Assembly: GCA_045660865.1 (NCBI GenBank)
Contig: JAZREP010000001.1
Location: 77,845-141,844, forward strand
Direction: 5' to 3'
Source: CAZRRV01 sp045660865
Lineage (GTDB): Bacteria > Bacillota > Clostridia > Oscillospirales > Acutalibacteraceae
Length of the DNA: 64,000 bases
In this document: positions 1 through 8,637 of the stretch, one piece after another
Layout: each line of letters starts with the position of its first letter
Position numbering within the stretch: position 1 is the first letter of the stretch
Program-made: the position numbers and the translations under genes
Notes under the pieces: generated by a model
Told to the model about the DNA's origin: nothing
Databases searched by the model: none
The model's input: the letters and a program-made list of their open reading frames with translations, nothing else

Positions 1-63
1 TTCATAGTCCTCTTGCCATACGACAGGAACTACGGCATAGTGCTTGATATCACTTTTCAACAC
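1..63 (-). CDS. possible 5' end of an unidentified gene (partial)
   Basis: A reading frame on the minus strand is open from a GTG at 63 (or a TTG at 60) to the window edge and gives 21 residues ending in PVVWQEDYE. The codons look protein-like, but no ribosome binding site precedes the start and the rest lies outside the window. It would be divergent from ruvC. I do not recognise it, and the start is uncertain because the frame also stays open upstream to a TAA near 98. Confidence 0.3.
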   Translation of the reverse strand, partial: MLKSDIKHYAVVPVVWQEDYE

Positions 64-269
64 AGATGCAAAAAAATGTGACTGTATTAAATTTTAAAAT
101 ATATATACAGATAAGATAAATATAGAAAAAAACCGCCAAAAAGTCAAGTGTTTTTTAAGAATATTGCGTAAAAAACAGGATAAAAGAGAAAATAGTCGAA
201 TTTATAACCGTGATGCAATAAAAATAATGGAAAATAAGGGAAATTATACTATATTAAAGCTAATTTAGG

Positions 270-298
270 TTGCGAAATATAAACACTTGTGTTATAAT
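270..298 (+). promoter_or_regulatory. promoter of the ruvCAB operon
   Basis: TTGCGA at 270-275 and a perfect TATAAT at 293-298 are separated by 17 bases, a good sigma-A promoter. It lies 31 bases before the ruvC start. The stretch between about 64 and 269 is very A+T-rich and holds nothing else I can support. Confidence 0.7.
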
Positions 299-328
299 AA
301 TTTGGAATATATTGTGGGGTGATAGGCA

Positions 329-835
329 ATGCGCATATTAGGTATTGACCCGGGATATGCAATTGTAGGTTACGGCGTTTTAGATTACGACTCTAATCGC
401 TTTAAAACAGTTGATTACGGTGCTATACTTACGCCGGCAAAAACACCTTTTTGTGACCGAATTGAAAAAATCTTTGATGAGTTGTGCGAAATTATTCGTA
501 ACAATCGTGTAGATGTTCTTTCTATTGAGAAACTTTACTTTAATTCTAACACAACAACTGCTATTGATGTAGCGCAAGCCAGAGGTGTTATATTGCTTGC
601 CGCAAAAAAGTTTAAAATACCTGTTTTTGAATACACACCCCTACAAGTCAAGCAAGCAGTAACAGGTTATGGCAGAGCTGAAAAACAGCAGATAATGGAG
701 CTTACCAGAATAATACTGAATCTTGATAAGGTTCCTAAGCCTGACGATACCGCTGACGCATTAGCAATTGCTATTTGCCACGGCCACAATGCCGGTTCTT
801 TAATGAGCCGCATCAAACTGGAGGATATGAAATGA
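329..835 (+). CDS. ruvC: Holliday junction resolvase RuvC
   Basis: RuvC is the endonuclease that cuts Holliday junctions symmetrically, working with the RuvAB branch-migration motor in recombinational repair. The 168-residue length is normal. The N-terminal GIDPG motif carries the first catalytic Asp (D7), IEKL carries the Glu, and the C-terminal DDTADALA segment carries the final acidic residues of the RNase H-like fold. The ATG at 329 follows a purine-rich GGGGTGATAGG site. The stop overlaps the ruvA start as ATGA, so the two are translationally coupled in a ruvC-ruvA-ruvB operon. Confidence 0.96.
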   Translation: MRILGIDPGYAIVGYGVLDYDSNRFKTVDYGAILTPAKTPFCDRIEKIFDELCEIIRNNRVDVLSIEKLYFNSNTTTAIDVAQARGVILLAAKKFKIPVFEYTPLQVKQAVTGYGRAEKQQIMELTRIILNLDKVPKPDDTADALAIAICHGHNAGSLMSRIKLEDMK

Positions 836-1431
836 TTTACTCTCTGCGTGGAAATTTAATTTATACAGATGCCACCTCAATAGTGATTGAATGTGCAGGG
901 GTTGGTTACCATTGTACCGCAAGCGTAAACACACTTTCGGACATGCCTAAGAAAAACAATGAGGTTTTTGTTTATACCTATATGGCTGTACGTGAAGATG
1001 CGGTTGATTTGTTTGGCTTCAGCACGGTGGACGAGCTTGATATGTTCCGTTTGCTTATTTCTGTAAACGGTGTTGGCCCTAAAGCCGCCATATCAATTTT
1101 GTCACAGTTTAAGCCTGCGGATATTTCAATCTGTGTTGCTTCGGGTGATTCTAAATCATTAACCCGTGCTGCCGGTATCGGCAGTAAGACTGCACAGCGT
1201 ATAGTTTTAGAATTAAAGGATAAAGTTGCTGCAGGCGCAGTTGACGGCAGTACTACTGCCTCAGCAGCAGCTGTAGCAGAAGCACCAAACTCATCTGAGG
1301 CTGTAAGTGCACTGGTTGCACTCGGCTATTCACTTAGTGAGGCTTCTGTGGCAGTTGGCAAGCTTGATAAAAATGCTCCTGTTGAGCAGATAATTAAAGA
1401 AGCATTAAAACAATTAGCAAGGAGGGTATAG
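832..1431 (+). CDS. ruvA: Holliday junction DNA helicase subunit RuvA
   Basis: RuvA binds the four-way junction as a tetramer and loads the RuvB hexamers. The 199-residue protein starts MIYSLRG, the usual family start, so I place the start at the ATG overlapping the ruvC stop (ATGA, 832-835) with GGAGGAT just upstream, not at the earlier in-frame ATG at 775. An OB-fold N-terminus is followed by helix-hairpin-helix motifs (VNGVGPKAA and AAGIGSKTA, residues about 75-120), an Ala/Ser-rich flexible linker, and the C-terminal domain that contacts RuvB. Confidence 0.96.
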   Translation: MIYSLRGNLIYTDATSIVIECAGVGYHCTASVNTLSDMPKKNNEVFVYTYMAVREDAVDLFGFSTVDELDMFRLLISVNGVGPKAAISILSQFKPADISICVASGDSKSLTRAAGIGSKTAQRIVLELKDKVAAGAVDGSTTASAAAVAEAPNSSEAVSALVALGYSLSEASVAVGKLDKNAPVEQIIKEALKQLARRV

Positions 1432-1434
1432 TAA

Positions 1435-2469
1435 GTGGAAGATTTTGATTTTGAAAATCGCTTTGTCACTCCCGAAATCACCGAGAGCGACAGTGATATA
1501 GAATTTTCTTTAAGACCTAAGACTCTTTCTGAGTATATTGGGCAGGATAAAGCTAAGGAAAATCTTGAGATTTACATTAAAGCGGCAACCATGCGTAAAG
1601 AGTCGCTTGACCACGTTTTACTATACGGACCTCCCGGACTCGGTAAAACAACCTTAGCAGGCATTATTGCCAACGAGATGGGTGTTAATTTACGTGTTAC
1701 GTCAGGCCCCGCTATTGAAAAGCAGGGTGACTTAGCGGCGCTGCTCACCAACTTGAATGAGGGTGATATTCTCTTTATAGACGAAATTCACCGTCTTAAC
1801 CGCAGTGTTGAGGAAATCTTGTATCCCGCTATGGAGGATTATTCACTTGATATTATAATCGGCAAAGGTCCTTCAGCGCGCTCTATCCGTTTGGATTTAC
1901 CACATTTTACGTTGGTTGGTGCCACAACTCGTTCGGGTCAGCTTACAGCGCCTTTGCGTGACCGTTTTGGTGTGTTGCTTCGCTTGGAATTATATACACC
2001 CGAACAATTAGCAGATATTGTTACTCGTTCAGCGGGGATTTTAGAAATTCCGATTGACCGCAACGGAGCGTTGGAAATTGCCTCTCGCTCACGAGGTACA
2101 CCTCGTATTGCTAACCGCTTGCTTAAGCGTGTTCGTGATATTGCACAGGTTCAGTATGATGGAAAAATTACCGAGGAGGTTGCAAGTGTTGCACTTAATC
2201 GGTTTGAAATTGATGAATTGGGTCTGGATGCCTTTGACCGCAGAATGCTTACAACAATCATTACCAACTATGGCGGAGGCCCTGTAGGTCTTGAAACATT
2301 AGCAGCTGCGCTTAACGAGGAAAGCATAACTATTGAAGATGTTTACGAGCCTTATTTAATGCAGATAGGCTTTTTAACCCGCACTGCAAGAGGTCGTTGT
2401 GTTACAGATTTGGCTTATACACATCTTGGTATTAACCCCAAAACCCCAATACAGGAAAAATTTATCTAA
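1435..2469 (+). CDS. ruvB: Holliday junction DNA helicase subunit RuvB
   Basis: RuvB is the AAA+ ATPase that drives branch migration. The 344-residue protein has Walker A GPPGLGKTT (about residue 62), Walker B IDEIHR (about 113), sensor 1 VGATTRSG, the arginine finger in APLRDRFG, and a C-terminal winged-helix DNA-binding domain ending QIGFLTRTARGR. The start is a GTG, with GGAGG at 1421-1425 inside the 3' end of ruvA, three bases after the ruvA stop. It completes the ruvCAB operon. Confidence 0.97.
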   Translation: MEDFDFENRFVTPEITESDSDIEFSLRPKTLSEYIGQDKAKENLEIYIKAATMRKESLDHVLLYGPPGLGKTTLAGIIANEMGVNLRVTSGPAIEKQGDLAALLTNLNEGDILFIDEIHRLNRSVEEILYPAMEDYSLDIIIGKGPSARSIRLDLPHFTLVGATTRSGQLTAPLRDRFGVLLRLELYTPEQLADIVTRSAGILEIPIDRNGALEIASRSRGTPRIANRLLKRVRDIAQVQYDGKITEEVASVALNRFEIDELGLDAFDRRMLTTIITNYGGGPVGLETLAAALNEESITIEDVYEPYLMQIGFLTRTARGRCVTDLAYTHLGINPKTPIQEKFI

Positions 2470-2483
2470 TTAAGGATTAGTAA

Positions 2484-3356
2484 ATGAGATTTGCAGAAGA
2501 TTTTTTTGATTATGAATTGATAGACGCTACTGACGGTGAGCGCTTGGAACGTTGGAAGGATATTATTCTTGTCCGTCCCGACCCGCAGGTAATTTGGCAC
2601 TCCGAAAAAAGAAACCCGCTTTGGTCAAAGCCCCATGCGGTATATCACCGTTCTTCTAAGGGTGGCGGCTATTGGGAAACTCATAAAAAAGTGCCGGATG
2701 TTTGGTCGGTTGACTACCGTGATTTAACCTTTCGTTTAAAGCCGATGGGTTTTAAGCATACAGGACTTTTCCCGGAGCAAGCGGTTAACTGGTCATTGTG
2801 TACTGATTTAATCAAGAAGGCTAATAGACCGATAAAGGTACTTAATTTATTTGCTTATACCGGCGGAGCAACGGTTGCTTGCTTAAAAGCCGGTGCCTCA
2901 GTAACCCATGTTGATGCCTCTAACGGAATGGTGCAATGGGCTAAGGAAAATGCTGTGGCCAGCGGGGTGGCTGATAAACCGGTGCGCTGGTTGGTGGACG
3001 ATTGCGTTAAGTTTGTGCGCCGTGAAATTCGCAGAGGCAATAAATATGATGCTGTAATTATGGACCCGCCGTCATACGGCAGAGGACCGAACGGCGAACT
3101 CTGGCGCTTAGAAGAGCAGATAGAACAACTTTTACAACTTGTTGCACAAATTGTAAGTGATGAGCCTTTGTTTTTCTTGCTTAATTCTTACACGGCCGGA
3201 CTGTCACCAACAATTTTAAACTTTTTAGTTCAAAGAGAAATTGTAAATTCAAAAAATGCTTCAGTTAATACTGAGGAAATTGGATTAAAAATTACCGAAA
3301 AGGATATAGTTTTGCCTTGTGGCAATACAACACTGTGGATAAACGAAAATGTCTGA
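2484..3356 (+). CDS. class I SAM-dependent methyltransferase, RlmI-like
   Basis: This 290-residue protein is a Rossmann-fold methyltransferase. It has the SAM-binding motif LNLFAYTGGAT (about residue 120), the acidic ribose-binding residue in THVDAS, and a catalytic-type DPPSYGRG motif (about 193). This layout matches the RlmI/Methyltrans_SAM group, whose known members methylate cytosines in 23S rRNA, but the substrate here is unproven. The N-terminal PUA domain of full-length RlmI is absent. AAGGAT precedes the ATG at 2484. The 3' end overlaps ecfA1 by 8 bases, so it appears to be in the same transcription unit as ruvCAB. Confidence 0.8.
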   Translation: MRFAEDFFDYELIDATDGERLERWKDIILVRPDPQVIWHSEKRNPLWSKPHAVYHRSSKGGGYWETHKKVPDVWSVDYRDLTFRLKPMGFKHTGLFPEQAVNWSLCTDLIKKANRPIKVLNLFAYTGGATVACLKAGASVTHVDASNGMVQWAKENAVASGVADKPVRWLVDDCVKFVRREIRRGNKYDAVIMDPPSYGRGPNGELWRLEEQIEQLLQLVAQIVSDEPLFFLLNSYTAGLSPTILNFLVQREIVNSKNASVNTEEIGLKITEKDIVLPCGNTTLWINENV

Positions 3357-4194
3357 TTTAATCACTTTAAACAATGTGTCTTATACTTATGATGAAAAAG
3401 AAGACCGAGAAGCGGTTTTAAAATCAATCAATCTTTCCTTTAAAAAAGGGGAGATTACTGCTGTATTAGGGCACAACGGTAGCGGCAAATCAACCCTTGC
3501 TAAATTGTTGAATGGTCTTTTAAAACCAACAGCAGGTGAGGTTACGGTTGCGGGCTTGCTTGTTAATGATGAGCGTAATCAGCTTGATGTACGCAAAAAG
3601 GTAGGGTTGGTATTTCAAAACCCGGACAACCAATTGATTGCGACATCGGTTGAGGATGATGTTGCATTTGGTCTGGAAAATATCGGCGTACCGCAACAGG
3701 AAATGGCAGAAAGAATCACAAAGGCTCTTGCTGCGGTTGATATGCTGGATTATCGAAATCATTCACCTTATAATCTTTCAGGCGGACAAAAGCAGCGTGT
3801 GGCAATTGCCGGCGTTTTGGCAATGGAGCCTGAGTGTATTGTTTTTGACGAACCGACCGCAATGCTTGACCCAAAAGGTCGTAAGGAAGTTATTGATACG
3901 TTGCTAACCCTTGCAAAAGAGAAGAATATAACCGTTATTCTTATTACGCATTTTATGGACGAGGCAGCTTTGGCTGACCGTGTTGTTGTAATGGATGACG
4001 GCAATGTTCTTTTGGACGGTACGCCGAACAAAGTATTTAAAAATGTTGAGCTTCTGCAATCAGTAGGCCTTGATGTGCCGATTGCAGCTCAATTGATATA
4101 TGAATTAGCTAAAGCCGGTAAGGACCTCAATAAGAATGTTATTACAGTAGATTCTTGCGTAGAGGCCTTAACCGAAGCTCTAGGGAGGAAGTAA
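3349..4194 (+). CDS. ecfA1: ECF transporter ATPase EcfA1
   Basis: First ATPase of an energy-coupling factor module, which powers vitamin or metal uptake together with exchangeable substrate-binding S components. The 281 residues show Walker A GHNGSGKST, Q-loop FQNPDNQ, signature LSGGQKQR, Walker B IVFDEPT and H-loop LITHFM. It overlaps the preceding methyltransferase and is followed directly by the second ATPase and EcfT. No S component is encoded here, as in group II ECF systems whose S subunits are scattered in the genome. Confidence 0.94.
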   Translation: MSDLITLNNVSYTYDEKEDREAVLKSINLSFKKGEITAVLGHNGSGKSTLAKLLNGLLKPTAGEVTVAGLLVNDERNQLDVRKKVGLVFQNPDNQLIATSVEDDVAFGLENIGVPQQEMAERITKALAAVDMLDYRNHSPYNLSGGQKQRVAIAGVLAMEPECIVFDEPTAMLDPKGRKEVIDTLLTLAKEKNITVILITHFMDEAALADRVVVMDDGNVLLDGTPNKVFKNVELLQSVGLDVPIAAQLIYELAKAGKDLNKNVITVDSCVEALTEALGRK

Positions 4195-5061
4195 ATGTCT
4201 GTTTTAGAGGTGAAAAATCTGTCCTTTACCTACGGGAAGGGAACAGTCTTTTATCACGACGCCATTAAAAATATTAACTTTTCGCTTAACCCCGGTGAAA
4301 TTTTGGGAGTTATCGGTCATACAGGTTCAGGTAAATCCACCGTTGTTCAGCACTTGAATGGTTTAATACCTGCAGAAAAGGGACATATCTTTTTTAAGGG
4401 CGAGGATATTTGGGAAAACCCCAAAAAAATTAAGGATATCCGTTTTAAAATAGGGTTGGTTTTTCAGTATCCTGAATATCAACTCTTTGATGAAACGGTA
4501 TATAAGGATATTGCCTTCGGCCCAAAAAACATGGGCCTTGATGGTGATGAAATAAATAGACGAGTTTTAAAAGCTGCTGAAATGGCAGGTGTTCAAAAAT
4601 CACTGCTTAATAAATCGCCATTTGACCTTTCAGGCGGTGAAAAAAGGCGTGTAGCAATTGCAGGTATTATTGCTATGGAGCCTGAAATTTTGGTCCTTGA
4701 TGAACCCACGGCAGGGCTTGACCCGGTCGGTAGGGAAAGGGTATTGCAATTCGTTAAGGATTATCGTGATTTAACCGGTGCGGCTGTTATTATGGTATCT
4801 CACAGTATGCAGGATATTGCTAAAACGGCTGATAAAATTTTGGTGCTTAATCACGGTGAAGTCTTTGCATTTGATACAGTTGAAAATATATTCAAAAATG
4901 CCGATGGTCTAAATTCGGTTGGCTTAGATATACCTGATGTTACTAAAATTTTCTTAAAGCTTAGAGAAAATGGCATAGATGTTCCTTCAGACATTTTCAC
5001 TATTGAGCAAGCTAAAACTGTGCTGTTAAACAGGCTGAACGGGGGTGTCGACCGTGCTTAA
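4195..5061 (+). CDS. ecfA2: ECF transporter ATPase EcfA2
   Basis: Second, non-identical ATPase of the ECF module (288 residues). It has Walker A GHTGSGKST, Q-loop FQYPEYQ (the aromatic variant typical of EcfA2), signature LSGGEKRR, Walker B LVLDEPT and H-loop MVSHSM. The ATG follows the ecfA1 stop without a gap, and GGGAGG lies in the ecfA1 3' end. The stop overlaps the start region of ecfT. It pairs with EcfA1 on the cytoplasmic side of EcfT. Confidence 0.94.
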   Translation: MSVLEVKNLSFTYGKGTVFYHDAIKNINFSLNPGEILGVIGHTGSGKSTVVQHLNGLIPAEKGHIFFKGEDIWENPKKIKDIRFKIGLVFQYPEYQLFDETVYKDIAFGPKNMGLDGDEINRRVLKAAEMAGVQKSLLNKSPFDLSGGEKRRVAIAGIIAMEPEILVLDEPTAGLDPVGRERVLQFVKDYRDLTGAAVIMVSHSMQDIAKTADKILVLNHGEVFAFDTVENIFKNADGLNSVGLDIPDVTKIFLKLRENGIDVPSDIFTIEQAKTVLLNRLNGGVDRA

Positions 5062-5863
5062 AGACATTACTTTCGGCCAATATTTACCTACTAATTCTTT
5101 TTTGCATAAGGCCGACGCTCGCACAAAAATACTCCTTTTAATAGCCTGGATTGTTATTCTGTTTTTGGCTGGGAATTTTTATGCGCTTGGAATTTGCGGT
5201 CTATTGGTATTCTTTTTGATACTTGTTTCAAAAATACCGGTTAAAATGTACCTTCGTAACATTAAGTCAATTTGGCTTATTATTGTTTTCACATCAGTAG
5301 TAAATGCTTTTTATATCCATACCGGTAAGGTGCTGTTTTCTTTTTGGATTATTACAGTGACAACCGGCGGTATTTCAAGGGCGGCATTTATGTCTGTCCG
5401 CATTGTGTTGTTAATTTTGCTAAGCGCTATGTTTAGCTATACAACGAAGCCTACAGAGATTACAGATGCAATTGAAAGCTTGCTTTCACCTTTACGCATT
5501 TTCGGTTTAAAGGAAGCGGTGCATATTCTTGCTATGACAATGACTATTGCGCTTCGTTTTATACCCACATTGATTGAAGAAACCAATAAAATTATGAGTG
5601 CACAAAAGGCGCGTGGCGCTGACTTTGAAAGCGGTTCGCTCATACAACGCATAAAGGCTTTGTTACCGATTTTAATTCCATTGTTGATATCCTCTGTTCG
5701 TCGTGCTTACGAACTTGCTGAAGCTATGGAAAGCCGTTGCTATAACGGTGCGGAAGGTCGAACAAAGTTCAAAACACCAAAGCTTAGTGTTATTGATTTT
5801 TTCTGTGTGTTTTTCAGCGCTTTTTCATTGACAACAATAATATTAATCAATTATTTTATGTGA
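5054..5863 (+). CDS. ecfT: ECF transporter transmembrane subunit EcfT
   Basis: Membrane scaffold that links the ATPases to S components. I choose the GTG at 5054, which gives MLKDITFGQY, the usual EcfT N-terminus, with GGGGG at 5041-5045 as ribosome binding site; the GTG at 5045 overlaps that site. The 269 residues contain about five to six hydrophobic segments and, in the C-terminal half, the two Ala-Arg coupling-helix motifs that contact EcfA (KARGAD and MESRCY). The second shows Cys where Gly is common. It overlaps ecfA2 by 8 bases. Confidence 0.92.
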   Translation: MLKDITFGQYLPTNSFLHKADARTKILLLIAWIVILFLAGNFYALGICGLLVFFLILVSKIPVKMYLRNIKSIWLIIVFTSVVNAFYIHTGKVLFSFWIITVTTGGISRAAFMSVRIVLLILLSAMFSYTTKPTEITDAIESLLSPLRIFGLKEAVHILAMTMTIALRFIPTLIEETNKIMSAQKARGADFESGSLIQRIKALLPILIPLLISSVRRAYELAEAMESRCYNGAEGRTKFKTPKLSVIDFFCVFFSAFSLTTIILINYFM

Positions 5864-5869
5864 TGTAAT

Positions 5870-6607
5870 ATGAAAAGATTTTTATTAAAATTACAATATG
5901 ACGGTACAAATTATCACGGCTGGCAAGTGCAGGCTAATGCTATAACTGTGCAGGAAACATTGCAAACCGCTTTGCGTGACCTAACTGGTGGACAAGTACA
6001 AAATATAACAGGTTGCAGTCGTACCGACAGCGGTGTGCATGCTAACGCATTTTATTGCCATTTTGATACAGATAGCCGCATTACAGCGTCACAGTTTGTA
6101 CGTGGGCTTAATTCTAAGTTGCCAAACGATATTTCGGTATTGCACTGTCGACAGGTTGATGAGCAATTCCACGCCAGATACAGTGCTAAGGGCAAGCAGT
6201 ATATTTATAAATTCTACAATTCAGCGGTTCGTGACCCGTTCCGTGATTCATACAGTTTACGCATTGACAAACCGTTAGATTTCGAGTTGCTAAATTATGC
6301 TGCATCACAATTTGTAGGAACTCACGATTTTGCCGCTTTTTGTTCATCTGGCAGTAGTGTGCAGGATACTGTTCGTACTATTTATGAGTGCACATTTACT
6401 CATAATGGCGATGAAACCGTATTTACTGTCAAAGGTAACGGTTTTCTCTATAATATGGTTCGGATTATGGTTGGCACGCTTTTAGAGGTGCGAAACGGAA
6501 AAATACCTGCAAATGAAATTACAAAAATATTAAAAGAGCAAAACAGGGCGGATGCCGGCAAAACAGCACCGCCGCATGCACTTTATTTGAATGAGGTTTA
6601 TTATTGA
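5870..6607 (+). CDS. truA: tRNA pseudouridine(38-40) synthase TruA
   Basis: TruA isomerises uridines 38-40 in the anticodon arm of tRNAs. The 245-residue protein has the catalytic-loop motif CSRTDSGVHA with the active-site Asp (about residue 50), FHARYSAKGK, and the C-terminal GFLYNMVRIM signature. The ATG lies 6 bases after ecfT. The ecfA1-ecfA2-ecfT-truA order is common in Firmicutes, where it usually follows rplQ; here it sits behind ruvCAB. Confidence 0.95.
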   Translation: MKRFLLKLQYDGTNYHGWQVQANAITVQETLQTALRDLTGGQVQNITGCSRTDSGVHANAFYCHFDTDSRITASQFVRGLNSKLPNDISVLHCRQVDEQFHARYSAKGKQYIYKFYNSAVRDPFRDSYSLRIDKPLDFELLNYAASQFVGTHDFAAFCSSGSSVQDTVRTIYECTFTHNGDETVFTVKGNGFLYNMVRIMVGTLLEVRNGKIPANEITKILKEQNRADAGKTAPPHALYLNEVYY

Positions 6608-6628
6608 TATTAAAAGGAGGTGCCGGAT

Positions 6629-7918
6629 TTGGCAAAGTATGAAAAAAGGCATACAAAGAAAGTTAAATTAAATAAGAAAAGCCGTGCCGAGCGTCCGGTA
6701 CAGCAAAAACCTGAGCGCATAAAAATGGCGCACACAACCGAGAAAAAAGAAGTGGTTCAAAAACCACGCACTCAAGTGCGTACCCCATCTAAAAAGCAAC
6801 CGTATCGTGTGATAAAGGGAAAACTTTTAAAGAAACGCACTCTGCTTTTAGGCGGTATTGCTGCAGTATGTCTTTTTCTTATAATTTGTCAGGTTTCACT
6901 ACCTACAGGCATTTTGGAATTTTTACAAAACAGTTATTCTTTGCAGTCTGTTAACGGTAGCGGAACAGATTCGCTTATGGGTACTTCGTTCCTGCAAGTA
7001 AACGCTCGTTATGGCAGAATTGACCTGCTTTCGGGTGCTTATTACGAGGTTTATAATAAAGACGGGGGAACTGCATATACCGTACAGCACGGTTATTCTG
7101 CGCCGGTTATGGCAACCTCTGCGGCACGCACGCTTATTTATAGCCGAAATGGGTCGGATTGCAGTGTGTATAATTTAAGCAGATGTGTTCAAAACCTGAC
7201 TGTTGAGGGTAAAATATACACCGGTACAATCAGCCGAAACGCAAGGGTTGCGCTGGCGTATAAATCAAATGATTATGTTTCGGTTATTGAGGTTTTTAGC
7301 AAAACAGGAAAATCACTTTTTACTAAAAACTTTTCTTCTGAATATGTAACCTCAATGTCTTTAAATTCATCCGGCAAATATCTTACTGCAACAACTCTTT
7401 ATTCAAAGGGCGGAATATACCATTCCAACCTTTATGTTTTCAATGTAAACAGCGAAAAATTAGTGTCAAAAAACGAGTATGAAAACATGTATTTTAATGC
7501 AGCAGAAACCCTTGGAAGTGGCTCTGCGTTGGCTTTGAGTTATGATAAAGCGGTTATTTCATTTCCTTCAAAGGGTGAAGTAAAATCGCTGGATTTTTCT
7601 GAAAAAATCAGTAATTATTCAGTATCTAAAAATGGCACTATCGGTCTTGTATGCAACCATGAGAATAATACGATAGATAATCTTGTGCGTATCTATAACA
7701 AAAAGGGCGACAAGAAAACAGAGTTGAGTTTTAAAGGCTCTATTGATGGATTTTCAATTTCGAATTCGCATATATATATTTTGTCCGGCGGTGTTTTGTT
7801 CAGTTACACTATTAAAAATTTGAAAATGGAAGAAACACCTTTTGAAAATGCACAGTTGTTATGTGCGTTTAATGGCGGTGCGGCTGCCGTTTCCGGTGCA
7901 AAACTTTTGCTTAAATAG
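6629..7918 (+). CDS. single-pass membrane protein, DUF5711-like
   Basis: 429 residues beginning at a TTG. AAAGGAGG ends at 6620 and sits 8 bases before TTG 6629, so the upstream in-frame GTG at 6620 lies inside the ribosome binding site and is rejected. A very basic N-terminus of about 65 residues (Lys/Arg/Gln-rich) precedes one membrane segment (about residues 70-92). The rest is extracytoplasmic, Ser/Tyr/Asn-rich and beta-propeller-like, with repeated pieces such as YVSVIEVFSKTGK and LYVFNVNSEK. This resembles the DUF5711 family of Clostridia, function unknown. It precedes a CvpA-like gene and may act at the envelope. Confidence 0.65.
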   Translation: MAKYEKRHTKKVKLNKKSRAERPVQQKPERIKMAHTTEKKEVVQKPRTQVRTPSKKQPYRVIKGKLLKKRTLLLGGIAAVCLFLIICQVSLPTGILEFLQNSYSLQSVNGSGTDSLMGTSFLQVNARYGRIDLLSGAYYEVYNKDGGTAYTVQHGYSAPVMATSAARTLIYSRNGSDCSVYNLSRCVQNLTVEGKIYTGTISRNARVALAYKSNDYVSVIEVFSKTGKSLFTKNFSSEYVTSMSLNSSGKYLTATTLYSKGGIYHSNLYVFNVNSEKLVSKNEYENMYFNAAETLGSGSALALSYDKAVISFPSKGEVKSLDFSEKISNYSVSKNGTIGLVCNHENNTIDNLVRIYNKKGDKKTELSFKGSIDGFSISNSHIYILSGGVLFSYTIKNLKMEETPFENAQLLCAFNGGAAAVSGAKLLLK

Positions 7919-7929
7919 GCGGTGTAGAA

Positions 7930-8607
7930 ATGAGTTGGATTTTAGACCTGATAATAGTCGCAATAATTTGCTTTTATGCCTACATATCCGCAAAACGCGG
8001 GTTTGTAAGAACAATAATTGAATTGGTCGGTTTTGTTGCAATCTTTTTGGTTATAACAAGGCTTGGTACTCCCATATCCGAAAAACTGTTTGATACAGCA
8101 TTTCGCGGTACAGTTCAAACAAAATTAGAAACTGCATTAACGGATGCAGGTGAGCAGACCGCCGAAGCCATTGACGAAGCTTTGCCTGATTTTGTTGTTA
8201 ACGGAGCAGAGTTTTTAGGCATTGATATAACAGATAGTCTTGTGACCTCAGATACAACCTCAGCTTTAGCTGAAAAGCTAACGGACAATATCGTTCGTCC
8301 GGTTGTTTCCAGCCTTATTTATGCAATTTTAAGTCTGCTTTTGTTTGGTGTGGGAATGTGTTTGGTACGTGTCTTAGCAAGAGCAATTAACAGCCTGTTT
8401 AAAATATCACTTATTGGCACGCTTAATCGTGTTCTCGGCGCTGTTTTAGGAGCAGGAAAAGGTCTTGTGGTGGCTTTTGTTGTTTGCTTAGTGATTACAA
8501 TTATTGTTTCATTTACCAAGAACGGATTTTTGTTCTTCACCAAAGAAAACATTGAGAATTCTTTAATATTCAGTAAAATTGCGGAGTTAAACCCGTTTTA
8601 TAAATAG
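7930..8607 (+). CDS. CvpA family membrane protein
   Basis: 225 residues with four likely membrane helices (about 4-22, 25-45, 118-140 and 165-188), split by a soluble stretch rich in Thr, Asp and Glu. The N-terminal pattern WILDLIIVAIICFYAYISAK followed by a Gly-Phe turn is typical of the CvpA/colicin V production family. The molecular role of these proteins in Firmicutes is unclear. The gene starts 12 bases after the DUF5711-like gene and is probably cotranscribed with it. Confidence 0.75.
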   Translation: MSWILDLIIVAIICFYAYISAKRGFVRTIIELVGFVAIFLVITRLGTPISEKLFDTAFRGTVQTKLETALTDAGEQTAEAIDEALPDFVVNGAEFLGIDITDSLVTSDTTSALAEKLTDNIVRPVVSSLIYAILSLLLFGVGMCLVRVLARAINSLFKISLIGTLNRVLGAVLGAGKGLVVAFVVCLVITIIVSFTKNGFLFFTKENIENSLIFSKIAELNPFYK

Positions 8608-8637
8608 TTGATTCAAAACAAGGAGCATTAAATCAAT

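Noticed and set aside
775..831. Longer RuvA start at ATG 775
   Set aside because: RuvA proteins start MIYSL/MI.L-like, and the ATG at 832 has an ATGA overlap with ruvC and a good ribosome site.
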